The translations under genes were made by a program, and so were the position numbers. A DNA stretch of 64,000 nt from an uncultured bacterium (GTDB lineage Bacteria > Bacillota > Clostridia > Lachnospirales > Lachnospiraceae): NCBI GenBank assembly GCA_947073545.1, contig CAMTMP010000006.1, positions 62,001 through 126,000 of the forward strand, written 5' to 3'. The notes below the pieces were generated by a model. The model made no database searches and was not told the DNA's origin. It saw only the letters and a program-made list of their open reading frames with translations. Each line of letters opens with the position of its first letter. The first letter of the stretch is position 1. This document shows positions 52,583-61,012 of the stretch, piece by piece.

Positions 52583-55429
52583 ATGAGAAGTGTGAAAAAG
52601 TTGCTTAAAAAAGCAATGGTGTTTACGCTGACAGCAGCTATGCTGGTCGGGACGCCATTGACGGCATCTGCAGCGCCTCTTAACAGTGTGTACAGTATAA
52701 CAGATCACTGGGGCGAACAGAAAGATGATGGCGATGATAAGAGTCATACTGGCACCGTTACGAACACAGTAACGACAAGTAATTCCGGCGTATTGAAGGA
52801 CAATGAGACAAAGATTATAGGCATTGCCCTTGACAAGAATCATGTGGACGTAGAAGTGGGCGGCAAGCGTGAGACGTTAACCGCGACGATTATTACGGAT
52901 CTGGCTCCCGGAGAATCTCTGGTGAACAAGTTCGGTGAAGAAGCGACAGAAGAGATGCTCACCCTGATCAGAGACATGATTAAGTGGCAGGTGCAGAATC
53001 CCGACGGAAGCATTGACGATATGACAAATAAGAAACTCAGCACTGACGTGGTGAACAAGGCTGAAGGCGATGCCAGCACGGTTATTTTGAACCCCAGACA
53101 GGGAACAAAAGCTGGCGAGGATATGATCGTTAAAGTTTTTCTTGACGGGACATACTACTTTACCCCGGATGGCATAAGAGAGGAGCTTGTAACCAACAAG
53201 ACAGAAGGCTATTCTGCAGAGGCTACTGTGTCCATCAAAGAGTACAGCAGAAGACTTTACTGGGAAGATGAAAAAACTGAAAGTAATATGTATCTGAAGC
53301 ATACGCTTGATCTGGGTGAAGTTCTTGGGCGTGATCCTGAGACGGCGAACGATACGATTACATGGACATCTACCAACACTTCAGTAGCTACCGTTTCTGC
53401 AACAGGTGTTGTTACGGCCAAAAAGGTTAATTGGGATGCTGATAGCAAAAAATATACGCAGACAAAAGGCAAAGATAATGTATGTAAAATTATTGCCGTA
53501 GGTGAGCGGAAGGGCACCAGAGTTGAGCGTGAGATTAAGGTCGAGAAGGGTACTCCGGCGACGGGCGTTGCTGTCTTTATAGAGACTGGAGATAGTAAAA
53601 ATCCCTATCAGCCTTTAACGAGCTATACACAGGATTTGGCTACAAACAGAACAGATCGAAGATTTTTAATTCAGACATATGCGAAAGCAAATGTGGCTGT
53701 AGATGCCGAAAACAAGTTATTAGTTGGCGATTCTGCCGATGCTGACCCGAGCAAAGCAAAAAGCATCAAAAAGAACGTACAGTTAATGGGTGGCGATTAT
53801 TATGTCACAACAGATGCGAATGGACAGTTCGTCCAGAAGCAGATGATTATTACGGACGTAGTTACGTTATCTACGAATAAGCCTGCATTCGCAAGCGCTG
53901 AATTAACAAAATGGAACAATTGGGGATCTGGTGAGGCTAAAGTAATCCATAAAGGTGTCGGAACCGCTACAATTACTGTTAAGACTACCAGCAATAAGAA
54001 AGCCAGCTTCAAAGTGAACGTGAAAGCAACTTTAGGCGAACTCTCTATTGATGGCGTAGACAATAACCATACCTTATATTCCGGTCAGTCTGTAACTTTA
54101 ACTGCAAATCGCACGCCTGCTGAGAGTAAAGACGCCGTGAAGTGGTCTATTGCAAAAGTAAATAACGGCAAGAAAGATATAGCGAATCCAAATGCTAAAA
54201 TTAATTCAAAGGGTGTTTTGACAATTGCTAACAAGATCAATCCTGATTATCCTGAAGTTACTATTCATTTAGAATCTTCAAGAGCAATTAATGGAAGCAA
54301 AGTTGTGGCAAAAGATGTGACTATTAAGGTTGCACAGAGCAGCATTAACGGAATTACGATCCGTGAGTCCGGTAAGGACGACCCTGTTTCTTATTACACC
54401 TTTAAGAATGAGAAGGACAACAAGAAGGAATCAACATCGATCCAGCAAGAAATTTCCGTGCCTTTGAACAAAACGTTTGTAGCGACAGTGGTTCCGGGCT
54501 TTGGGGCAAAGGAATTATCTGAGGATACTCTTGCAGGCACTTTGAAGTGGACAGCAACAGGTAACAATAAGATCGTCGAGATCATAGGTTCTGGCAAAAA
54601 TGCGAAGATTAAAGCAATAGGCGCTGGTACATCTACCGTCACGGTAAGTGGTATCCGTGTAACTGAGAAAAATGGAAAGGCCAACAAGGCAAGCGTTATT
54701 AAAACAACCTTTAAGGTAAAAGTAAAGCAGCCTGTTAAATCTGTTACGATGAATAAGCCTTCCGTAGTGCTGGCTTATCAGACACAGACAAAGAAAGGTG
54801 TAACTACAACGAAGCCTCAGAAAGTTGCTCTGAAAGTAACACTTGGGCCGAAGGGTGTAAATAAGAACGAGGCAATCACTTGGAGCGTTTCAAAGACTGT
54901 CGGTGAGGCTGACGGAACTGCAGTTCCTCAGACAGGAAAGGGCGCAAATGCAAAGGATACAACGAAGACCAGTGCAACCTTTACTCTGGTGAGTCCGGAG
55001 ATTGGTGATGAATATATCATCACAGCAAGGACTGCATCCGGCGCATCTGCAAAATCCATAGTCAAGATTGTGAAGAAGACACAGAGTGTACAGATTGCAC
55101 AGTCAGAACAGTTGGGTGAGGATAAGAAGCCTGTACCCTTCAAGGAAGGCAAAAAGAATAATACCAAGAACATTGCCATAGGCGAAGATTTCCAGATGTT
55201 TACCTTCGTAAATGTCGGCAAAGATGCGAAAGCAAATGCTGACTGGAAGGAAGCAGGTGATTCTGGTGAAGACTTTGTAGCTGAAGACGTAACCTACAGT
55301 GTAAATAAGAAAGGAATCGTGTCCATTGACAAAGATGGAAATGTATTCGGACTTAAGAAGGGTACAGTTACGATCACAGCTAAGACACCTATGGGTAAGA
55401 AAGGTACGCTCAAAGTTAACGTACAGTAA
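52583..55429 (+). CDS. Ig-like (Big_2-type) surface protein, expressed allele
   Basis: 948 aa. Signal peptide MRSVKKLLKKAMVFTL... to TASA (~30), then a chain of Ig-like beta domains with Big_2-type cores such as TITWTSTNTSVATVSATGVV, GKGTATITVKTTSNKKA-like and GTSTVTVSGI, ending GTVTITAKTPMGKKG. No LPXTG, S-layer or C-terminal helix is visible, so the means of attachment is unclear. It has its own promoter and GGAGG site. The gene is more AT-rich than its neighbours. Its first 90 bases (codons 4-30) are repeated in inverse at the start of the convergent paralogue at 55669-58491. The body of the two proteins is clearly homologous but diverged. Confidence 0.9.
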   Translation: MRSVKKLLKKAMVFTLTAAMLVGTPLTASAAPLNSVYSITDHWGEQKDDGDDKSHTGTVTNTVTTSNSGVLKDNETKIIGIALDKNHVDVEVGGKRETLTATIITDLAPGESLVNKFGEEATEEMLTLIRDMIKWQVQNPDGSIDDMTNKKLSTDVVNKAEGDASTVILNPRQGTKAGEDMIVKVFLDGTYYFTPDGIREELVTNKTEGYSAEATVSIKEYSRRLYWEDEKTESNMYLKHTLDLGEVLGRDPETANDTITWTSTNTSVATVSATGVVTAKKVNWDADSKKYTQTKGKDNVCKIIAVGERKGTRVEREIKVEKGTPATGVAVFIETGDSKNPYQPLTSYTQDLATNRTDRRFLIQTYAKANVAVDAENKLLVGDSADADPSKAKSIKKNVQLMGGDYYVTTDANGQFVQKQMIITDVVTLSTNKPAFASAELTKWNNWGSGEAKVIHKGVGTATITVKTTSNKKASFKVNVKATLGELSIDGVDNNHTLYSGQSVTLTANRTPAESKDAVKWSIAKVNNGKKDIANPNAKINSKGVLTIANKINPDYPEVTIHLESSRAINGSKVVAKDVTIKVAQSSINGITIRESGKDDPVSYYTFKNEKDNKKESTSIQQEISVPLNKTFVATVVPGFGAKELSEDTLAGTLKWTATGNNKIVEIIGSGKNAKIKAIGAGTSTVTVSGIRVTEKNGKANKASVIKTTFKVKVKQPVKSVTMNKPSVVLAYQTQTKKGVTTTKPQKVALKVTLGPKGVNKNEAITWSVSKTVGEADGTAVPQTGKGANAKDTTKTSATFTLVSPEIGDEYIITARTASGASAKSIVKIVKKTQSVQIAQSEQLGEDKKPVPFKEGKKNNTKNIAIGEDFQMFTFVNVGKDAKANADWKEAGDSGEDFVAEDVTYSVNKKGIVSIDKDGNVFGLKKGTVTITAKTPMGKKGTLKVNVQ
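52594..52673 (+). repeat. Left arm of the 80-bp inverted repeat (candidate inversion site)
   Basis: Matches 58419-58498 in inverse at 77 of 80 bases. The first 37 bases are identical and mismatches fall at 52631, 52639 and 52657. The palindrome TTGCTTAAAAAAGCAA (52601-52616) lies inside, shaped like a tyrosine-recombinase core with inverted arms. Confidence 0.85.
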
Positions 55430-55449
55430 TATGTAGCACATTTTAAAAT

Positions 55450-55485
55450 GAACCCCCTTGGGATTAGTCTAAGGGGGTTCTTTCT
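55450..55485 (+). terminator. Terminator of the expressed allele
   Basis: GAACCCCCTT / AAGGGGGTTC, 11-base loop, followed by TTTCTT. Further inverted repeats (GGCAGTGTTT / AAACACTGCC, 55504-55574) lie between the two convergent genes. Confidence 0.8.
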
Positions 55486-55668
55486 TATAAATACTATTTC
55501 TAGAGGCAGTGTTTTCAAAACACAGAGGAAGTGTACAATAAAAGAAGAACAGTGCCTCTGTTCGAAACACTGCCCTCCCTTATAGTTTACACTATCGTAC
55601 AAATTGGTAAATAGAATGGAACACTCTACTTTATTTGACGAAGCTTGATGATTCAGTTACTTGCCACC

Positions 55669-58491
55669 CTATTGCTCTGCGGGCTCTACATACGCTTTGC
55701 TGGCATCGTCAATCTTCAGCTTATAAGGCTTACCATCTTCCGTCTTAACGGTAATAGTAACACTGCCGTCTGCTATGCGATATACGGTATCTCCAACAAT
55801 TCGTACAATGCCCTTTTTGTTCGCGCTATAGGTGACATCTGCCGCTACCTTGCCAGCCTCTGTAGATGAATCAGCTGGTATCCACTCCTGATCAGTAACA
55901 GGCTTTGATTTTCCTACATTCACTACAGGATGTAATGTTAGAGAGTCGCCCGTCTCGAGTACGGTAGCATTTTTAACCTCTTTTCCCTTTGAACCGTCAT
56001 TCTTCTTCGTAAAGTAAGAGTAAGGGATCTTATCGTCCTCGTTCGCAAAGCCCTTCCAGATTGTGACACCCGCACTTGCTGTAACTATCTTGATGGTAGC
56101 ATGTGCTTCAATATTTGACTCAGCAGAGGTAGCTGTTACGGTAAATTCATCACCTGCGAAATATTCGCCTTTCCTAATAGTAACTTTCCCTTTTGTATTA
56201 ATATTTGCCTTAGATTTTTCTGCGTCACCCTTTGTTAAAGCAATCGACCAATTAATCTTTTCAGCCGCGTTTTTATTCTGCTTCACCCTGAAAGTTGCGC
56301 TTAAATTCTTACCTGTATCCTTCAGAGCAACCGCCGGCTTATCAATGGTCAGGGACGTCGTCGGCTGTGTAACCGCCACCTTAAATGTAGTCTTAATTAC
56401 TTTGCCTTCACGGACACCGCTTACGGTAACAGTGGCCGAACCCTTGGCTACTGCTGTAATGCTTGCTCCGCCGTTTTTATCATAGTCAACCTTGGCAATT
56501 GTCGGCTTGGAAGACTTCACATCCAAAGTTTCTACCGTTGCACTATCTCCTACAGGATCTGCATTAATCGTATAACTCCTATCCAAAGGAACTGAAATAT
56601 TGGTAGTATTGTCGGCTTTCTTTAAAGGACTTCCATTTACCACAACTCTATTCTTCTTGGAATCATACTTTGCTGTCGCAATAACCTTATCAGTATCATC
56701 TTTAACTGTAATATTATCGACGCTGCTCTGTTTAAGGGTGATTACCACCTTTTCAGCTTGGACAAGAGGAACTTTTTTGCCATCCACTTTCTTGGTAGCC
56801 TTAGTCTCAAGCAGAACGGTAACCTGATTTCTATAATCCTCCTTGCTCAGATCCAGCTTCGGCATAATTGTCAGAACGCCTTTTCCATTGATCTTGGCAT
56901 TCGGGTTGGGTTTTCGCCCTACTTTCTCAATTGACCATTTCACAGCATCCTTGTTAGGATAGTTCGGATCGTCGTTTCTGATGGCTGTTAACTGCACAGA
57001 CTGTCCGGAGTATAACTCCTTAGGAGCCTCTCCAATCGCAAGACTGCTTAATGTTGCCTTAACGGTAACTGAAATGTTCGCACTCTTTCCACTGGAAGCC
57101 TTGGCGGTGATTCTAGCGCCACCAAGCGCTGTCCCTGTAGCCATAATCGTCGCCCAATCATTAGTACCATCAACCGTAGCAATTGTGGGCTTACTTGTCG
57201 TCCATACAATATCGTCGGTAATTTCTAACGCTTGTTCTACCGGCTTACCTTCACTATCTACAGTAAAATAAGGCTTACCGTTTTCAATGATTAAATTGCC
57301 GGTTTCAAATTTTCCATTACTCTTTTTTCTAAGATCATCGGCCGATTCAGCAGCTTTCTTTTTATTTGCGTTACTTTTGATAGCGCCTTTAACTGTGGCG
57401 AACATCTTTACCTCGACATTCGCTTCAGAATTGTTACCCAGGTCAAGCGCTTTGGGAAGTTTTGTCCACTTTTCCCATTTATCATCCCCGAGCATTTTTC
57501 CAATCTCAACTTTGCTAGCGGGCGTTCCCGCCTCAACCTTAAGCTCATAAGAGGCCTTTACGCTTCTGTTTTTCCCGCCTATTGCGTAAATGGTGCACTT
57601 GCCCTCTTTCGTATAGTCTGTGCCATTCCAGTTTACTTTAAGGCAGGTAAGTAAGCCGTCATCGCTGACTTTTGCGACCTTTGTATTGCTGGAAGCCCAC
57701 ATGATCTCATCATTTGCCGTCACAGGAACACGTGTAATATACTCATTCAGGTCATATGTGTGCTTTACATAAGCTCTCTCCGGTCCGTTAAATGTAATCG
57801 CTGTAGTGTATTCTTTAATGGATACCGTGGCATCAGCCTGACTAACACAGTTGTCGAATTCAACCTTTACAAGCGCGTTATAGGGCTTGCCGTCTTCGTT
57901 TGTGATTTCCTTATAGCAGTAATACCAGGGATCAATCTCCGCGCGGACCGTTATGTCTTCTTCCGTACCCTGCTTTGCCTTTAAAATTACTTTTGATCCG
58001 GCTTCCGAATCAGCGGGGGTAAGTTCCAGCCTATCCTTCGGATCATCCTCTCCGTCAGCATACAACGTTGCCCACTTGACATTCTTAGTCATTTTGGCAA
58101 TAACAGCTTCTGTAATGTCATCACCTTCCTGGTAGGTCGTCGTATCCTTCAGATTCATTTTGATGGTGCCGATGGCTGTAATGGGCGCCTCCGAACGCAC
58201 AGTAGCCGTCAAGGATTCATCCTCGCCTCCTGTTTCCAGATCCAGCACATCTTTGTCCAAATCAATGCTGATTACGCCATTCCCTGAAACTGTCTCGTCA
58301 GGTTCCTCGGGCAATACACTACTGCCTGACCCCGAACCACTACCCGAGCCTGAGCCACTTCCTGAACCCGAACCTATAGCATCTTCGCCCGAGATACTAT
58401 ACAGATCCAAGAGACCCACTGCAGATGCCGTCAACGGCGTCCCGACCAGCATTGCTGCTGCCAGCGTAAACACCATTGCTTTTTTAAGCAA
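55669..58491 (-). CDS. Ig-like surface protein, silent second allele lacking start signals
   Basis: 940 aa if begun at TTG 58491 (residues LLKKAMVFTL...). Signal peptide nearly identical to the 52583 protein, then a Gly-Ser repeat (~38-55) and Ig-like domains paralogous to it: shared ATVSIKEY, VKHTYDLNEY versus LKHTLDLGEV, KVNW, and the closing TYSANKKGIVRI. There is no ribosome-binding site and no ATG where the left copy has its ATG-AGA-AGT-GTG; homology stops exactly at 58498. The frame is intact throughout, so it is not a decayed pseudogene. It is probably expressed only after inversion. Confidence 0.85.
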   Translation of the reverse strand: MLKKAMVFTLAAAMLVGTPLTASAVGLLDLYSISGEDAIGSGSGSGSGSGSGSGSGSSVLPEEPDETVSGNGVISIDLDKDVLDLETGGEDESLTATVRSEAPITAIGTIKMNLKDTTTYQEGDDITEAVIAKMTKNVKWATLYADGEDDPKDRLELTPADSEAGSKVILKAKQGTEEDITVRAEIDPWYYCYKEITNEDGKPYNALVKVEFDNCVSQADATVSIKEYTTAITFNGPERAYVKHTYDLNEYITRVPVTANDEIMWASSNTKVAKVSDDGLLTCLKVNWNGTDYTKEGKCTIYAIGGKNRSVKASYELKVEAGTPASKVEIGKMLGDDKWEKWTKLPKALDLGNNSEANVEVKMFATVKGAIKSNANKKKAAESADDLRKKSNGKFETGNLIIENGKPYFTVDSEGKPVEQALEITDDIVWTTSKPTIATVDGTNDWATIMATGTALGGARITAKASSGKSANISVTVKATLSSLAIGEAPKELYSGQSVQLTAIRNDDPNYPNKDAVKWSIEKVGRKPNPNAKINGKGVLTIMPKLDLSKEDYRNQVTVLLETKATKKVDGKKVPLVQAEKVVITLKQSSVDNITVKDDTDKVIATAKYDSKKNRVVVNGSPLKKADNTTNISVPLDRSYTINADPVGDSATVETLDVKSSKPTIAKVDYDKNGGASITAVAKGSATVTVSGVREGKVIKTTFKVAVTQPTTSLTIDKPAVALKDTGKNLSATFRVKQNKNAAEKINWSIALTKGDAEKSKANINTKGKVTIRKGEYFAGDEFTVTATSAESNIEAHATIKIVTASAGVTIWKGFANEDDKIPYSYFTKKNDGSKGKEVKNATVLETGDSLTLHPVVNVGKSKPVTDQEWIPADSSTEAGKVAADVTYSANKKGIVRIVGDTVYRIADGSVTITVKTEDGKPYKLKIDDASKAYVEPAEQ
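58322..58378 (-). repeat. Six-base Gly-Ser coding repeat in the silent allele
   Basis: About nine GGN-TCN/AGN units encoding alternating Gly-Ser, directly after the signal peptide region. Being in multiples of six, length changes would keep the frame. Confidence 0.75.
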
Positions 58492-58498
58492 CTTTTTC
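58419..58498 (-). repeat. Right arm of the 80-bp inverted repeat
   Basis: Inverse copy of 52594-52673. The palindromic core is at 58476-58491. Immediately to the right, 58499 onward, no similarity to the left flank remains. Confidence 0.85.
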
Positions 58499-58581
58499 TA
58501 ATTTCAAATAGGATTCCAATATCCAGAAATCTCGACATTTTTCTTTTGGAATGTTCCGATTACACCAATTTATACACCGAA

Positions 58582-59712
58582 TCAGATTATTTTAAGACTC
58601 TTTTCAATACTCCGAACTTCTTTCACTTTTTCTTCATCCGTTACATGAACATATAGATTCATGGTAACGCCTATGGTTGAGTGTCCCAGAATCATTTGCA
58701 GGGTCTTCGGGCGCATGCCGCTCTCGATACAGCGCGTAGCAAATGTGTGCCTTAAAACATGCATCGAAAACCGCCGGATTCCAGCTTTATCGCAGTAGTA
58801 GAACAGGGTGGAATCGTAGGTGGTATTTTTTTCGGGCGTACCGTCTTTGCGCAAAAATACACTGTCCGGGAATCTGGACGAATCAACATTGAGAGAAATT
58901 AGCTTTTCTTTTTGCCTTTTTAAAATATTTACGGCCTCTTGTGTTAAGGGGATATCTCTGATACTGTTTTTGGTCTTGGGCTCTCCGGTAATCCATTCGC
59001 CTGTAGATTGACGAAATTCCATTGTCCTGCGAATATGGAGCACTCTTTTTTTAAAATCTACATCCGCCCAGCGCAGGCCGATCATTTCACCGGTTCGGAG
59101 TCCTGTCTGCAAAAGCAGGGCATACTGGTTATAATTGCCGGTTCCTTTGATGGTTTCAAGAAATAATTTTTGCTCTTCGATTGTCAACGCGCGCATTTCT
59201 TTGGCTTTTCTGCCGCTTGTGCATTTAACACTTTTTGTCACCGGATTTTTTGTAAGCAGTTCGTTTTCAACCGCGCTGTCAAACATCATCCGCATGACAA
59301 GACGGGTTTGCTCTATGACGGAATTTGAATAACTGCTTGCCATTTGATTCAGTACGCTTTGACAGTGCAAAGGTCGGATCTGCTTTAGCAGCATGTCCCC
59401 AATTGACGGCTTTATGTTTTTTTCGTAGCGCTCGCTGTAATTTCTTCTTGTGTTATAGCGGATATTATTGCCTTTGATATTCTCGATCCAGTAATAATAC
59501 CACGCGCTTACAGTTGGGGCCTCACCCGGTAGAATACTTTCGTGCCCGCCGTCAAACTGTGCGTCGGCAAGCCATTGGCGGCATTCCTGTAATTTCTGAA
59601 AATAGCGCTGTCTGCGCTTGCCGGAGCTGTCTGTATATCTGGCTGAATACAGACCGTCTTTCCGCTGGCTGATGCCGATTCCTAATTCTTTTCCTCTTTG
59701 ATCTTTACCCAT
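58582..59712 (-). CDS. Tyrosine recombinase (Tn916-Int-like), probable invertase of the surface locus
   Basis: 376 aa from ATG 59712 with AAAGGAGA upstream; an in-frame ATG at 59751 is less supported. N-terminal arm-binding region (GIGISQRKDGLYSARYTDSS), core-binding SAM-like domain (~70-160) and catalytic domain with LLQTGLRTGEMIGLRWADVDF (Arg I), MHVLRHTFATRCIESG (H-x-x-R), LGHSTIGVTMNLYVHV (His, Tyr nucleophile). It resembles conjugative-element integrases but no excisionase, relaxase or phage gene accompanies it. It reads toward and ends 91 bases from the silent allele's repeat arm, which suggests it acts there. Confidence 0.9.
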   Translation of the reverse strand: MGKDQRGKELGIGISQRKDGLYSARYTDSSGKRRQRYFQKLQECRQWLADAQFDGGHESILPGEAPTVSAWYYYWIENIKGNNIRYNTRRNYSERYEKNIKPSIGDMLLKQIRPLHCQSVLNQMASSYSNSVIEQTRLVMRMMFDSAVENELLTKNPVTKSVKCTSGRKAKEMRALTIEEQKLFLETIKGTGNYNQYALLLQTGLRTGEMIGLRWADVDFKKRVLHIRRTMEFRQSTGEWITGEPKTKNSIRDIPLTQEAVNILKRQKEKLISLNVDSSRFPDSVFLRKDGTPEKNTTYDSTLFYYCDKAGIRRFSMHVLRHTFATRCIESGMRPKTLQMILGHSTIGVTMNLYVHVTDEEKVKEVRSIEKSLKII

Positions 59713-59872
59713 TGCTCTTTTCTCCTTTGTATGTTTTGTGCGTGGACTCATTTATAAAAAGTTGTCCGGCGCACAATTTTCCATATTGTAACACATGAGC
59801 CTGCCATTATTTACAAGCCATAAGCAGTGTGCTATTCTGAATATAAATTCAAAAACAGGAAATGACAGAAAA

Positions 59873-61012
59873 ATGAAAAAAAATATTATTCTGATCGGCC
59901 CCGTGTATCCGTACAAAGGCGGTATATCCCACTACACGGGTCTCATGTGCCGGGAGCTGGCAAAACGACATGAAGTGGAAATGATCTCGTACAAGATGCA
60001 GTACCCGAAATTCCTTTTTCATAAGGAACAGCGGGATTACAGCAATGACAGTTTTAAGATCGAACAGGCGAAATACCTGCTTCACACGGCGAATCCTTTT
60101 AATATCATCAAAACGGCGCGCTATATCAGACGCAGACGGCCCGACATGGTGGCGATCCAGTGGTGGCATCCCTATTTTGCCCCCTGTTATTTTCTCCTGA
60201 CACGGTTTATGGGAAAACAGAATGTTACCTTTGTCTGCCACAATGTGTTTCCCCACGAGCGGTTTCCCATGGACAGGCCGTTGACAAAACTGACATTAAA
60301 TAACGGCAGTCATTTTATAGTGCATGCAAGAGAGGAAGCGAAGGAGCTGGAAAAAATAAAGCCGCATCCCGATTACGTGGTGACGCCGCATCCGACTTAT
60401 AACGCGTTTTGCTTTGAAGGTATGAGCCGTGAGCAGGCGCGGGAGAAGCTCCATATCGGGCCGGAGGAACGGATTCTGCTCTTCTTTGGATATGTGAGGG
60501 AGTATAAAGGACTGAAATATCTGCTAAAGGCTATGCCGGAGATCTGCCGTGAGGATAATAAGGTGAAGCTGTGGATTGTCGGTGAGTTTGGCGCAGACAG
60601 GGAAGCGTATTTGAAATTGATACGTGATCTGGGCATAGAGAATCATGTGCAGGTGCAGGACTCCTATACGCCGGACCGTGAGGTGGAAAAGTATTTTGCG
60701 GCCGCGGATCTGGTGGCGCTCCCTTATACTTCCGCTACCCAGAGCGGGATCGTACAGATCGCGTATGGATTTGGGAGGCCTGTGGTCGTGACGAATGTGG
60801 GCGGTCTGCCGGATGTGGTGGAGGACGGCAGTACCGGCTATATCGTGGAGCCGGAGAGGCCGGAGGCGATTGCCGCGGCAGTGACCCGGTTTTTCAGGGA
60901 AAATCAGGCGCAGAGAATGAGGGAAAACATTGAGAAGGAAGCGTATCGTTTCTCGTGGGAAAGGATGGGGGAGGTAATCGAGGGGTTTATGCCGGATGAA
61001 AAAGGCGGATGA
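59873..61012 (+). CDS. Family-4 glycosyltransferase
   Basis: 379 aa from ATG 59873 (AGGAAA upstream). The frame opens earlier at 59795 but the family begins KKNIILIGPVYPYKGGISHYTG. GT-B fold with C-terminal EX7E region: LFFGYVREYKGLKYLLKAMPEI, ADLVALPYTSATQSGIVQIAYGFGRPVVVTNVGGLPDVV. Adds a sugar from a nucleotide donor, probably for a surface polysaccharide. Ends flush with the convergent GT2 gene. Confidence 0.9.
   Translation: MKKNIILIGPVYPYKGGISHYTGLMCRELAKRHEVEMISYKMQYPKFLFHKEQRDYSNDSFKIEQAKYLLHTANPFNIIKTARYIRRRRPDMVAIQWWHPYFAPCYFLLTRFMGKQNVTFVCHNVFPHERFPMDRPLTKLTLNNGSHFIVHAREEAKELEKIKPHPDYVVTPHPTYNAFCFEGMSREQAREKLHIGPEERILLFFGYVREYKGLKYLLKAMPEICREDNKVKLWIVGEFGADREAYLKLIRDLGIENHVQVQDSYTPDREVEKYFAAADLVALPYTSATQSGIVQIAYGFGRPVVVTNVGGLPDVVEDGSTGYIVEPERPEAIAAAVTRFFRENQAQRMRENIEKEAYRFSWERMGEVIEGFMPDEKGG

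Noticed and set aside
55669..58491. Calling the right-hand surface gene a pseudogene
   Set aside because: The frame is intact over 940 codons. Only start signals are missing, which fits a silent cassette better than decay.
52583..58491. Plain inverted gene duplication as the full explanation
   Set aside because: It would not explain why the signal-peptide DNA is nearly identical while the bodies are diverged, nor the exact loss of start signals next to a recombinase. It remains the main alternative.
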